Shown here in pieces: positions 17,794 to 27,123 of a stretch of DNA of 64,000 bases; position 1 is the stretch's first letter; the number at the start of each line of letters is the position of its first letter. Position numbers and translations under genes: made by a program. The stretch is from UBA4416 sp038327195 (GTDB lineage: Bacteria; Bacteroidota; Bacteroidia; B-17B0; Aurantibacillaceae): contig JBBQKU010000020.1 in NCBI GenBank assembly GCA_038327195.1, positions 1 to 64,000 of the forward strand, in the 5' to 3' direction. Under the pieces are notes generated by a model. That model was not told the DNA's origin. It did no database searches and saw only the letters and a program-made list of their open reading frames with translations.

Positions 17794-18519
17794 ATGATAC
17801 TGAGATCAGAAAATTTAGTCAAAAAATATAAAAATCGGACAGTTGCAAACAACGTAAGTGTTCAAGTGCAACAAGGTGAAATTGTTGGATTACTAGGGCC
17901 AAATGGTGCTGGAAAAACAACTTCTTTTTATATGATTGTAGGAATGGTGAAGCCAAATTCAGGAAAAATATTTTTGGATGACAGAGACATTACCAATGAA
18001 CCAATGTATAAGCGCGCGCAATTAGGTGTTGGATATTTACCTCAAGAAGCGTCTGTTTTTCGTAAATTAAGTATTGAAGATAATTTGCGTGCTGTTTTAG
18101 AAATGACAAAGTTAACTAAGAAAGAGCAAGACATGAAAGTGGAAAGTTTGTTAGATGAATTTGCATTACACCATGTTCGTAAAAATTTAGGTGATCAGTT
18201 ATCTGGAGGAGAACGCAGAAGAACTGAAATTGCAAGAGCATTAGCAACTGACCCAAAATTTATATTGTTAGATGAGCCTTTTGCAGGTGTAGATCCTATT
18301 GCAGTTGAAGATATACAAAGTGTAATCAGAAAACTTAAGGATAAAAATATTGGAATTTTAATAACGGATCATAACGTTCACGAAACGTTAAATATAACGG
18401 ATAGAACTTATTTACTCTATGCTGGTGAGGTTATCAAATCTGGCTCTGCCGAAGACTTAGCAAATGATGAAATGGTTAGAAAAGTTTATCTTGGAAGTAA
18501 TTTTGAATTGCGAAAATAA
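17794..18519 (+). CDS. lptB: LPS export ABC transporter ATP-binding protein
   Basis: A 241-residue ABC ATPase: Walker A GPNGAGKT (35-42), signature LSGGE (136-140), Walker B ILLDEPFAG (Asp160-Glu161). LptB-specific stretches GVGYLPQEASVFRKLSIEDNL and GERRRTEIARALATDPKFILLDEPFAGVDPIAVEDIQ are also present. It drives extraction of lipopolysaccharide from the inner membrane with LptFG. The ATG at 17794 is chosen; the longer frame from 17710 would overlap the DUF5686 gene. It follows that gene by one base and precedes the Nramp gene by three. Confidence 0.96.
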   Translation: MILRSENLVKKYKNRTVANNVSVQVQQGEIVGLLGPNGAGKTTSFYMIVGMVKPNSGKIFLDDRDITNEPMYKRAQLGVGYLPQEASVFRKLSIEDNLRAVLEMTKLTKKEQDMKVESLLDEFALHHVRKNLGDQLSGGERRRTEIARALATDPKFILLDEPFAGVDPIAVEDIQSVIRKLKDKNIGILITDHNVHETLNITDRTYLLYAGEVIKSGSAEDLANDEMVRKVYLGSNFELRK

Positions 18520-18522
18520 CTA

Positions 18523-20388
18523 GTGTCAACCTCAAATAATAAATCATTAGATGGAGTAAATGCATCAGTTAACACCTCTAATCGAGGTGGGTTTAAAAAG
18601 CTTTTGGCTTTTATTGGCCCTGCTTATATGATTAGTGTTGGCTATATGGATCCAGGAAATTGGGCAACTGATATCGAAGGAGGTAGTAAGTATGGTTACA
18701 GTTTAATTTGGGTTTTAGTAATGAGTAATTTAATTGCTTTGCTTTTACAAAGTCATTGCATTAGATTAGGAATTGTTGCCGGAAAAGATTTAGCTCAAGC
18801 ATCTAAAGATCATTACTCTAAATTCATAAACATATTTTTATACATCCTTGCAGAAATTGCTATTGCTGCTTGCGATTTAGCTGAAGTAGTAGGTATGGCA
18901 ATTGGTATACATTTGTTATTTCCTTCTATTAGTATTTTGGGAGGGGTTTGTATAACAGTGTTAGATAGTTTTGTTTTATTGTTTTTATTAAATGCTGGTA
19001 TTCGAAAATTAGAAGCATTTATTATTTCGCTGGTTGCTATTATTGGCGTTTCTTTTTTTATACAATTATTAATTGCAAGGCCTGATATTATTGAGATATC
19101 AAAAGGATTAATACCTGGTTTTACAAATGAAAACGCCTTATATATTGCAATAGGAATTATTGGAGCAACTGTTATGCCTCATAATTTATATTTACATTCT
19201 TCTTTAGTTCAAACCCGAAAGTTTGAAAGAACACCCGTCGAAATAAAAAAGGCCATCAAATTTAATTTAATAGATAGTGCTGTTGCTCTCAATTTAGCGT
19301 TATTTGTAAATGCCGCTATTTTAATTATTGCAGCTACTACATTTTTTAATACTGGAGTTGAAGTTTCTGAAATACAAGATGCGCATAAAATGATGGCGCC
19401 AATGTTAGGTAGCACATTAGCTCCTTTATTATTTGCAATTGCATTAATTGCTGCAGGACAAAGTTCTACAATTACAGGCACTTTAGCTGGTCAAGTAATT
19501 ATGGAAGGGTATTTAAATTTACGTTTACAACCTTGGATAAGAAGACTAGCAACACGTTTAATAGCAATTGTTCCTGCATTTTTAACTATTTATTATTTAG
19601 GAGAAGAAAAAACTGGCGACTTGTTAGTTTTAAGTCAAGTGATTTTGAGTTTGCAATTAGGTTTTGCTATTATTCCTTTAATTCATTTTGTGAGTAATAA
19701 AAAGAAAATGGGAGAGTTCACAATTCCAATTTGGCAAAAAATTGCTTCATGGATTTCTGTATCTGTTATTGTTTTTTTAAATTGTCAAATGCTTTTTCAA
19801 AAAGTAAAAGAATGGTTGATTATTTCTAATCATTCAATTCTTATTGGCTTTACAGTTGTTCCTTTTATGATTTTTTGTTTAGGGATTTTACTTTACATCG
19901 TTTTTGAACCCTTATTTAAAAATAAAAAAATAGAAATTAGAAAGAATTTTCATGGTACTATTCAAAAAATTGATTTTGAAACTCCAAAACCCTATGCCAC
20001 AATTTCAATTGCGGTTGATTTTAGCAGTAGCGATAGTAAGGCAATTAATAAAGCATTACAACTTGGTGGAATTACGGCCTCGTATATATTAATACACGTT
20101 TTGGAAAGTGCAAATGCAGTTATGTATGGCGAAGACACAAACGATGTAGAGCGCGATGAAGATACACAGAATTTGATTGCGTATAAAAATCAAATTATTG
20201 AAAAAGGCTTTGTGTGCGATTACCAATTAGGTTTTGGCAATCCAAAATCAGTTATTCCAAAATTAGTTGAACAATCCGATTTATTGGTAATGGGCACTCA
20301 CGGACATACAACCATAAAAGATATTTTATTTGGAACCACGGTTGAAAGTGTTCGTCATAAAATAAAAATTCCCTTGGTGTTGGTTTAA
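18523..20388 (+). CDS. Nramp divalent metal transporter fused to a UspA domain
   Basis: A 621-residue protein from a GTG start. Residues ~25-460 are an Nramp/MntH transporter: DPGN (43-46) in helix 1 and MPHN (218-221) in helix 6 are the metal-coordinating motifs, with about 11 transmembrane helices. Residues ~485-621 form a universal stress protein domain (ISIAVDFSSSD at its start, MGTHGHTTIKDILFGTTVE at the ATP-binding end). The transporter is expected to take up Mn2+ or Fe2+ with protons. The Usp domain faces the cytoplasm and may sense nucleotide. Plain MntH proteins are ~420 residues, so the fusion is real and in one frame. Confidence 0.93.
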   Translation: MSTSNNKSLDGVNASVNTSNRGGFKKLLAFIGPAYMISVGYMDPGNWATDIEGGSKYGYSLIWVLVMSNLIALLLQSHCIRLGIVAGKDLAQASKDHYSKFINIFLYILAEIAIAACDLAEVVGMAIGIHLLFPSISILGGVCITVLDSFVLLFLLNAGIRKLEAFIISLVAIIGVSFFIQLLIARPDIIEISKGLIPGFTNENALYIAIGIIGATVMPHNLYLHSSLVQTRKFERTPVEIKKAIKFNLIDSAVALNLALFVNAAILIIAATTFFNTGVEVSEIQDAHKMMAPMLGSTLAPLLFAIALIAAGQSSTITGTLAGQVIMEGYLNLRLQPWIRRLATRLIAIVPAFLTIYYLGEEKTGDLLVLSQVILSLQLGFAIIPLIHFVSNKKKMGEFTIPIWQKIASWISVSVIVFLNCQMLFQKVKEWLIISNHSILIGFTVVPFMIFCLGILLYIVFEPLFKNKKIEIRKNFHGTIQKIDFETPKPYATISIAVDFSSSDSKAINKALQLGGITASYILIHVLESANAVMYGEDTNDVERDEDTQNLIAYKNQIIEKGFVCDYQLGFGNPKSVIPKLVEQSDLLVMGTHGHTTIKDILFGTTVESVRHKIKIPLVLV

Positions 20389-20394
20389 TTCATA

Positions 20395-21048
20395 TTAAGC
20401 CATACAATTTCTCAAAAATAAATTTAAAGGAAGCATGGCTTTAAATACTTTTGAAGCATAAATCGGAAAATTTTTATTAAGTATTTCCTCATCTGTTAAA
20501 GGATGCATGACAATAAAATGCTTGTGTTGAAGTAAAGAAATTTCAGGATGGTTTTTGTCATAACCTTTTGGTGCAGTTTTTAATTTATCATCTTGCGATA
20601 AATCCTTAAAATAGGTTTTAAAATCTTTAGCAGAGATTATTTTTTTAAATTCGTTACTATTGTAATCTATTTCTTGCCTAATTGCAGCAAGCATTTCAGG
20701 CATTGGCTGATAACAACCACCAGCTAAAAAACTTTTATTCGGTTCAATATGAATATAATAACCAGGAATCATCGATTTTTTTCCTCCCGGATTAATACTT
20801 GCTCCCATATTTATTTTGTACGGAGATTTATCTTTACTAAACCTCACATCTTTATTAATTCGAAACATGCATTTTTTCGCTTCTAAATTTAGTAAAGCAT
20901 TATCAAATAATGTGCTTTTATCAATAACAGATTTAACAACTGTTTCAAATTCTATTTTGCATATTTCGTAGGTTTTTCTATTTAAGTCAAACCACTCTTT
21001 CGTATTATTTTTAGATAGTTGCTTTAGAAATTTTATACTTGTTTCCAT
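20395..21048 (-). CDS. DUF2461 family protein
   Basis: A 217-residue protein with the DUF2461 pattern: FLKQLSKNNTKEWFDLNRKTYE at the start, CMFRINKDVRFSKDKSPYKINMGA in the middle, and GYYIHIEPNKSFLAGGCYQP. The family is common in bacteria and lacks a defined activity. It is the last gene of the minus-strand carotenoid/permease run, 40 bases after the permease, and converges with the Nramp gene with only six bases between. Confidence 0.88.
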   Translation of the reverse strand: METSIKFLKQLSKNNTKEWFDLNRKTYEICKIEFETVVKSVIDKSTLFDNALLNLEAKKCMFRINKDVRFSKDKSPYKINMGASINPGGKKSMIPGYYIHIEPNKSFLAGGCYQPMPEMLAAIRQEIDYNSNEFKKIISAKDFKTYFKDLSQDDKLKTAPKGYDKNHPEISLLQHKHFIVMHPLTDEEILNKNFPIYASKVFKAMLPLNLFLRNCMA

Positions 21049-21087
21049 TTTAATTAATTTTTTTAACGTTTTAATTATTAAAACTAT

Positions 21088-22176
21088 TTATTCTGGTATG
21101 CCTCGAGTTAATTTTTTGAAAAATTTAAAATGCGAAAAAAATTCTTTTGCAATAATTCTTAATAGCGTATAAGTTGGAATGGCAATTACCATTCCTATGA
21201 TTCCACCTAAAGCACCTGCCATTAATATCACTAAAAAAATTTCAAGCGGATGTGCCCTCACAGTATTAGAAAAGATGGTTGGTTGAATTAACATCGCGTC
21301 TATTAAATTCGTGCCAATTAAAATCATTACAATTTTTGTAATAGTTACAGAAATTAAATCATATTGTTCAAATTCTATACAGCCACTTACGCCCAAAATA
21401 ATTGCAAACACTAACGTAATAATTGGACCAATATAAGGTATAATATTCATGAGTCCAGCAAGACATCCAATTACTAGAGCATTTTTAATTCCAAACATCC
21501 ACATTAATGTTGTAACCGCAATGCTTATAATGGCAATGTCTATAAAGAGTCCGATAAAATATTTGCTTAACATTTTATTTGAAGTGCGGTAAATATCTAC
21601 CATTTCATTTTCAAAAGTAGAAGGTGTAATTAATAAGAGTGACTTGATGATTAGTTTCCCATCCTTTAAAAAAAAGAACGTAATAAATAAAACCGAAAAT
21701 GCACCACCTAATATAGAACTCGTATAGGATAGTGTATTGTTGAAAATATTTGATACGTTTTTAAAATTCATAAATTGACTCACTTGATCAGTAATTCCTG
21801 CCAATAATTGCTGTTCATTCCCTAGTTTTAGTAAGTTTTCTTTTAAATTCGGATAATACAAAAAGATGTTATGCATTACATCATGTAAATTTGAATGTGA
21901 TAAAAATGCAATTTGAGTGATGAGTGGTGGTAGAAATGTTTTCCCAATGATATAAATGACTAAAAAAAATAGTCCTAAAGTTAAAAGTGATGCAATGCCA
22001 TTGTTAACTTTAAATTTACCAATTTTTAGTTTTGTAATAAACTTGACAATGGGCATTCCCAAAAGTGCCAGAATGGATGATATAACTAAGTAAATAAATA
22101 CATTGGTGAAAATAAATACAAAAAATATCGCTATAAGAATAGTAATAAATGGTAGGATGTATTTTTTGATTTCCAT
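21088..22176 (-). CDS. AI-2E family transporter (PerM-like)
   Basis: A 362-residue polytopic protein with about eight transmembrane helices in the AI-2E/PerM pattern: an N-terminal pair, a large loop (residues ~90-140), and the conserved IIPYIGPIITLVFAIILG and LIDAMLIQPTIFSNTVRAHPLEIFLVILMAGALGGIIGMVIAIP. Family members export autoinducer-2 or act as ion antiporters; the label does not fix the substrate. The ATG at 22176 lies two bases after the crtYcd stop; the frame could begin at a TTG two codons earlier. Coupled to the carotenoid genes. Confidence 0.9.
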   Translation of the reverse strand: MEIKKYILPFITILIAIFFVFIFTNVFIYLVISSILALLGMPIVKFITKLKIGKFKVNNGIASLLTLGLFFLVIYIIGKTFLPPLITQIAFLSHSNLHDVMHNIFLYYPNLKENLLKLGNEQQLLAGITDQVSQFMNFKNVSNIFNNTLSYTSSILGGAFSVLFITFFFLKDGKLIIKSLLLITPSTFENEMVDIYRTSNKMLSKYFIGLFIDIAIISIAVTTLMWMFGIKNALVIGCLAGLMNIIPYIGPIITLVFAIILGVSGCIEFEQYDLISVTITKIVMILIGTNLIDAMLIQPTIFSNTVRAHPLEIFLVILMAGALGGIIGMVIAIPTYTLLRIIAKEFFSHFKFFKKLTRGIPE

Positions 22177-22178
22177 AT

Positions 22179-22874
22179 TCAATTAGTCTTTTGAAATATT
22201 TTAAATTTATTTTTTAAAAAATCCATAATTAGAATTGGCAATAACATTAAGCTCAAACAATAAAATACGTCTTCTAAAGGTATTGAAAATAATCTAATGT
22301 TCATATTTTCCGAATTATTATAAATAACAACTGGTAAAGAAGTTAGAATTCCGTTACAGATTAAAAATGGGATTAATGCTATAAGATATGCTAAAAAAAA
22401 TCGACCTAAGTTTTCAGATTTGTAAACGAAAACAGCAAATACAAGAAGTGTAGCACACAACCCAGCATTTACAAGTGTATACATTTTGTCATAATATACA
22501 ATGCACAATAAAAATGATATTACTGCGACAACAGATGCGTATGGCTTACCACAACCAATTACATCTCTTTTAAAATAAGCATTAACAACTTCATAAATAA
22601 AAATACAAGAATATGGAACTGTAAAAAAGAATAGCACTTCTTCTATTGGTAGATTATAAATATATATCCCAGTAATGTAGTTTGGATTAAAACTCCAAAT
22701 TCCTTGTGAAGTGAATAATATATCCCATATAATGAAAAAGAGAGCACTAAAAAAAATAGAAGTAAATAAAGATTTCCATAATTTGAAAAAAGCTACTTTT
22801 TTATCAAAGCTTAATATTATAGGAAATATTACACAACTGAAATTCAGAATTAAATAAAGAAAGTGTGAATTCAT
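22179..22874 (-). CDS. crtY: Lycopene beta-cyclase, CrtYcd type
   Basis: A 231-residue membrane protein with about six to seven helices and two repeats of the lycopene cyclase domain. The first repeat carries WSFNPNYITG (residues 60-69) and LPIEEVLFFFTVP (75-87); the second carries IPLEDVFYCLSLML. This is the fused CrtYc-CrtYd cyclase of Bacteroidota, distinct from FAD-dependent CrtY. It closes beta-ionone rings on lycopene or a monocyclic precursor. It lies 29 bases after crtZ in the same direction. Confidence 0.9.
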   Translation of the reverse strand: MNSHFLYLILNFSCVIFPIILSFDKKVAFFKLWKSLFTSIFFSALFFIIWDILFTSQGIWSFNPNYITGIYIYNLPIEEVLFFFTVPYSCIFIYEVVNAYFKRDVIGCGKPYASVVAVISFLLCIVYYDKMYTLVNAGLCATLLVFAVFVYKSENLGRFFLAYLIALIPFLICNGILTSLPVVIYNNSENMNIRLFSIPLEDVFYCLSLMLLPILIMDFLKNKFKIFQKTN

Positions 22875-22903
22875 TTTAGAAAGATAAGCGTATAAATATA
22901 CAA

Positions 22904-23353
22904 CTAACTGTTGATTTTAAAATAACGAAATGGCACAATTAACATCCCGAAATTTTCACTTTTATATTTTCCAATTTGTTTATGATGTATTTTATGAGCT
23001 CTTATAATACCTTTTATATACCAGTTTTTTGATCTTGAAAACCAATTGAATCGTTTATGGATTAATACATCATGCACTATGAAATAAGCGATTCCGTATA
23101 ACAGAATGCCTAATCCAATATAAAACTTAAAATCAAAATTATTCATAGCGCCAAACATTAATCCTAGCCAACTTGGAATTGCAAAAATCAAAAAGAAAAG
23201 GTCGTTTTTTTCAAAAATGGTTGTGTTACTTTGGTCATGATGGTCTTTATGAAAAATCCACATTCTGCCATGCATAATATATTTATGCGTGAACCAGGCC
23301 ATGAATTCCATCACCAAAAAAGAAGTAATTACTATAATTATTTCTGTCAACAT
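22904..23353 (-). CDS. crtZ: Beta-carotene hydroxylase
   Basis: A 149-residue membrane di-iron hydroxylase of the fatty acid hydroxylase superfamily. Histidine clusters are HKYIMH (23-28), HKDHH (35-39), HDVLIH and HKIHH. It adds the 3-hydroxyl group on beta-ionone rings. Length is typical of CrtZ. It sits between the CruF-like gene and crtYcd. Confidence 0.93.
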   Translation of the reverse strand: MLTEIIIVITSFLVMEFMAWFTHKYIMHGRMWIFHKDHHDQSNTTIFEKNDLFFLIFAIPSWLGLMFGAMNNFDFKFYIGLGILLYGIAYFIVHDVLIHKRFNWFSRSKNWYIKGIIRAHKIHHKQIGKYKSENFGMLIVPFRYFKINS

Positions 23354-23368
23354 ATGAATAAAAACAAT

Positions 23369-24004
23369 TTAGTTTTGATATTGTTTAAAAAATAAAAATA
23401 ACAAAGCGAAAAAAGCGATTTGTGTTAAATAAAAGACTTTAGCTGTATTGTTGTTGTTTTTAGTTAATATTTTTTGAAAAATCAGATTTAGAATAAATGA
23501 AATAATAAACCATGCAAAATAGTTTTTTAATGGAATTTTATTGTTTTCCCAATACCAAAAATCAAATTTTGAAGCACATTGTTCAATAAAATAATCTAAA
23601 AAAGTCATTAAGAATGCTCCAAATAGTGAATTTATAATATGGTTTTTAAATTTGCAAAATTGAGACGTACTATATAATAAAACAGCCCAATTTGCTCCTA
23701 TTAATAACGGAACAGATAATAATTGAAATCCCATTGCCCATCCATATTTGTAAGTTCCAAAAATCAAGCCTGTTTTTACACCAACCACTTCAATAAAAAA
23801 CCCAAATATAGCTATAGAAATTAGGCTTAAATAAAATTTATAGTGGTTTTGTTTAGCAGAAATTAAAATGAGCAAAATTGATAACAATAAATTAACAGGA
23901 CTTAATTTTTTAAATAATTCAGGAGCCCATATAAAACCAATTAATCCCACAAAGTGGAATAATATAATTATAAAAATTGATATGTTTTTTTTAATAATAT
24001 TCAT
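23369..24004 (-). CDS. Carotenoid biosynthesis protein, CruF/DUF422 family
   Basis: A 211-residue polytopic protein with the DUF422 core GFFIEVVGVKTGLIFGTYKYG (in residues 68-88) and PLLIGANWAVLLYSTSQF. Characterised members are carotenoid 1',2'-hydratases (CruF) and bisanhydrobacterioruberin hydratase, which hydroxylate the open psi end of carotenoids. With crtYcd and crtZ downstream, a monocyclic carotenoid of the saproxanthin/myxol type is a reasonable inference. First gene of the operon, divergent from ppk1. Confidence 0.85.
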   Translation of the reverse strand: MNIIKKNISIFIIILFHFVGLIGFIWAPELFKKLSPVNLLLSILLILISAKQNHYKFYLSLISIAIFGFFIEVVGVKTGLIFGTYKYGWAMGFQLLSVPLLIGANWAVLLYSTSQFCKFKNHIINSLFGAFLMTFLDYFIEQCASKFDFWYWENNKIPLKNYFAWFIISFILNLIFQKILTKNNNNTAKVFYLTQIAFFALLFLFFKQYQN

Positions 24005-24060
24005 TGATTTTAGTCACGTCTAAAGTAATTAAAAATTAAAAAAAAACAGTACTAAATGAT

Positions 24061-24068
24061 TATATTTG
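24061..24068 (+). promoter_or_regulatory. Candidate -7 element of the ppk1 promoter
   Basis: TATATTTG matches the Bacteroidota TAnnTTTG consensus and lies 29 bases upstream of the ppk1 ATG. No TTTG is present at the expected -33 position, which is an A-rich run. Confidence 0.35.
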
Positions 24069-24097
24069 AGTAATACTTTTTTTGATAAGAATTGTTT

Positions 24098-26200
24098 ATG
24101 CAAATACAAAAAGCACCATATATAAATAGAGAAATCAGTTGGCTTTCATTTAACGAAAGAGTTTTACAAGAAGCTTCAGATTCGTCAACCCCACTAATTG
24201 AACGACTAAAGTTTTTAGGAATTTTTAGTAACAACCGTGATGAATTTTATCGAGTTCGCGTTGCGACCATAAATAGGTTAAGTAAATTAGGGAAAAAGGC
24301 CATTGCAATTTATGGAGATGATCCTAAAGAGTTATTGGTTAAGCTTCAGCGTAAGGTAATTGAACAACAAAAACATTTTGAGGAAATATATCAAGAATTA
24401 TTAGTTGAACTCGCTAAACAAAATGTATTTATAATCAATGAGAAACAATTAAGTGAATCACAACAATTCTTTGTAAAAGAATACTTTCATAATGAAGTAG
24501 TATCAACCTTGTTCCCAATTTTAGTTGATGAACATAAAGCTTTTCCTTATATGAAGGACAAGTCTGGATATTTATTTGTAAGATTAATAGCAAATTCTGC
24601 AAAACAAAAAAACAAATATGCATTAATTGAAATACCTGCTAAATCAACCAGTCGATTCGTTATTTTACCATCCGAAAAAAATAAACAATATATTATTTTA
24701 TTAGATGATGTAATACGTTTTAACGTAAATGAAATGTTTTCTGTATTTGGATATACAACGAAAGAGGCTATAAATATTAAGTTGACAAGAGATGCAGAAT
24801 TAGACATTGATCATGATGTTAGTAAAAGTATGCTTGAGAAAATTTCGAAAGGAGTAAAAGATCGTAAGAAAGGTTTACCAGTTCGTTTTGTGTATGATAG
24901 CACTATGAGTAAAGAAATGCTAGGCTTTATAATGAAAAAGTTGGGCATGGATAAAAAAGATAATGCAATTCCAGGTGGGCGTTATCATAATTTTAAAGAT
25001 TTTATTAAATTTCCAACAATTGGTGATAAGAAATTAGTTTTTAATCATCCACATCCATTAAGCCATAAGTATTTATTAAATGCTGATAAAAGTATTTTAA
25101 GTGTGATTAAGGAAAGAGACATTTTATTACATTATCCTTATCATACGTTTAATCATATAATTACCTTATTAAGAGAAGCTTCTCTTGATCCTACTGTCGA
25201 ATCGATTAAAATAACATTTTATCGAGTTGCTGATTCTTCGAAAATTGCGAATGCTTTAATTAACGCCATAAAAAACGGAAAAAAAGTTACTGTTTTAGTT
25301 GAACTGCAAGCTCGATTTGACGAAGAAAATAATATTTATTGGGCAAATAAATTACAAGAGGAAGGAGCTACCGTTATTTATGGTGTCCCAGGTTTGAAGG
25401 TGCATAGTAAGTTATTTTTAATTACAACTAAAGTTAATGGTAAAGAATTTCAATATGCACATATTGGAACTGGAAATTTTAATGAAAAAACGGCTCGCAT
25501 TTATACTGATTTTAGTTTATTAACTGCAGATAAAAATATTACTGCCGAAATTTCTCGAATTTTTGATTTCTATACTAATAATTTTAAAACTGGCGATTAT
25601 AAATACTTAGCCGTGGCCCCGTTTTTTATGCGTCAAACTTTTGTAAACTTAATAGATAAGGAAATTGTAAATGCAAAAGCTGGAAAAACGGCATACATGA
25701 TTTTAAAAATGAATAGCTTGGTTGATAAAGATATGATTGCAAAATTATATGAAGCCTCACAAGCGGGTGTAAAGATAACGTTAATTGTTCGAGGTATTTG
25801 TTCATTGGTTACAGAAATTGAAGGATATAGTGATAATATTAAGGCTTATAGTATTGTAGATAAATATTTAGAGCACGCTCGAGTTTTTATTTTTGCAAAT
25901 AATGGAAATGAAAAAATTTATATTACTTCAGCTGATTGGATGAGTAGAAATTTAGATAGTAGAAGTGAAGTTGCTGTGCCTATTTTAGATCCAGAAACAA
26001 AAAAACAAATAAAGGATATAATAAATATACAATTATCAGGCAATACAAAAGTTCGGATACTAGATAGGCTTCAACAAAATATTTACGTGAAGGCAAAACC
26101 AGGACAGAAAAAAGTTCGTGTGCAAGATGAAACTTATAATTATTTGAAAGCTGATAAAGCAGCGTATTTAAAAACATTAATAAAACCAAAACAAAAATAA
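24098..26200 (+). CDS. ppk1: Polyphosphate kinase 1
   Basis: A 700-residue protein that makes long-chain polyphosphate from ATP. It starts MQIQKAPYINREISWLSFNERVLQEA, the family N-terminus. GVPGLKVHSKLFLI and QYAHIGTGNFNEKTARIYTDFSLL carry the phosphorylated His455 (E. coli His435 equivalent), and the second phospholipase D-like site carries the basic pair near ITSADWMSRNLDSRSEVAVPI. The ATG at 24098 is preferred to the in-frame TTG at 24092. The ppx gene follows after five bases, so synthesis and breakdown enzymes share an operon. Confidence 0.96.
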   Translation: MQIQKAPYINREISWLSFNERVLQEASDSSTPLIERLKFLGIFSNNRDEFYRVRVATINRLSKLGKKAIAIYGDDPKELLVKLQRKVIEQQKHFEEIYQELLVELAKQNVFIINEKQLSESQQFFVKEYFHNEVVSTLFPILVDEHKAFPYMKDKSGYLFVRLIANSAKQKNKYALIEIPAKSTSRFVILPSEKNKQYIILLDDVIRFNVNEMFSVFGYTTKEAINIKLTRDAELDIDHDVSKSMLEKISKGVKDRKKGLPVRFVYDSTMSKEMLGFIMKKLGMDKKDNAIPGGRYHNFKDFIKFPTIGDKKLVFNHPHPLSHKYLLNADKSILSVIKERDILLHYPYHTFNHIITLLREASLDPTVESIKITFYRVADSSKIANALINAIKNGKKVTVLVELQARFDEENNIYWANKLQEEGATVIYGVPGLKVHSKLFLITTKVNGKEFQYAHIGTGNFNEKTARIYTDFSLLTADKNITAEISRIFDFYTNNFKTGDYKYLAVAPFFMRQTFVNLIDKEIVNAKAGKTAYMILKMNSLVDKDMIAKLYEASQAGVKITLIVRGICSLVTEIEGYSDNIKAYSIVDKYLEHARVFIFANNGNEKIYITSADWMSRNLDSRSEVAVPILDPETKKQIKDIINIQLSGNTKVRILDRLQQNIYVKAKPGQKKVRVQDETYNYLKADKAAYLKTLIKPKQK

Positions 26201-26205
26201 ATTAT

Positions 26206-27084
26206 ATGATTTTTGCTGCTGTAGATATAGGAAGTAATGCAATGCGATTATTGTTTTGTAGAGCGTATGATGTTAATGGAAAACCTCATTTTTCTAAAGA
26301 AGAATTAATTCGTTTACCAATTCGTTTAGGTGAAGATGTTTTTTTAAATGGAAAAATATCTGAGAAAAAAATTGAAAAGTTGGTTACGGCAATGCGTGGC
26401 TTTCACGAAATTATTAAAGTTTATGAAGTTGATGCTTTTAGAGCAGTTGCAACTAGTGCAATGCGCGATGCTTCAAATGGGCAAGAAATTATCGATTTAA
26501 TAAAAAAAGAAACTGGATTACAAATAGAAATTATTGATGGAAAATTAGAAGCTCAATTGGTTTTTTCAAATCATATCGAAGAAATGTTAAACCCAAAACA
26601 TGCCTATATGTATATAGATGTTGGCGGTGGAAGTACTGAATTAACATTATATCACAACCAAAAAGTAATTGCATCCAAATCATTTGATATTGGAACAGTT
26701 CGATTGCTCCTTAACAAAGTTGAAAAAGAAGAATGGGAAATTCTTAGAGAATGGATTAAAAAAAACACCTTAGGCATTCATCCAATTCACGCAATTGGTT
26801 CTGGTGGCAACATCAATAAAATTTACAAAATGACTAAGAAAGAAAATAATAATATTAGTTATAGTAAATTAAAAGGTATTCATGATATGCTAAATTCATA
26901 TACTTTGGAGGAGCGGATTGAAGTTTTAGGATTGAAGCCTGATAGAGCAGATGTAATTGTTCATGCAACTAAAATTTTTATTACCATCATGAAAACAGGC
27001 GACATGGAAACTATTTTTGTTCCTCAAATTGGTTTGTCGGATGGTATCGTGCATGAACTTTATGAAAAGTATAAAAAGAAGTAG
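26206..27084 (+). CDS. ppx: Exopolyphosphatase, Ppx/GppA family
   Basis: A 292-residue ASKHA-fold phosphatase: AAVDIGSNAMRLLF (residues 4-17) is the phosphate-1 loop, AVATSAMRDASNG follows, and YIDVGGGSTELTLY is the phosphate-2 loop. Only the N-terminal two domains are present (E. coli Ppx has ~510 residues), as usual in Bacteroidota. It hydrolyses terminal phosphate from polyphosphate, or (p)ppGpp as GppA does. Position directly after ppk1 favours polyphosphate. Confidence 0.93.
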   Translation: MIFAAVDIGSNAMRLLFCRAYDVNGKPHFSKEELIRLPIRLGEDVFLNGKISEKKIEKLVTAMRGFHEIIKVYEVDAFRAVATSAMRDASNGQEIIDLIKKETGLQIEIIDGKLEAQLVFSNHIEEMLNPKHAYMYIDVGGGSTELTLYHNQKVIASKSFDIGTVRLLLNKVEKEEWEILREWIKKNTLGIHPIHAIGSGGNINKIYKMTKKENNNISYSKLKGIHDMLNSYTLEERIEVLGLKPDRADVIVHATKIFITIMKTGDMETIFVPQIGLSDGIVHELYEKYKKK

Positions 27085-27123
27085 CGCAATTTTTATGCTT
27101 TTATTCCGTATTAAATTAAAGAT

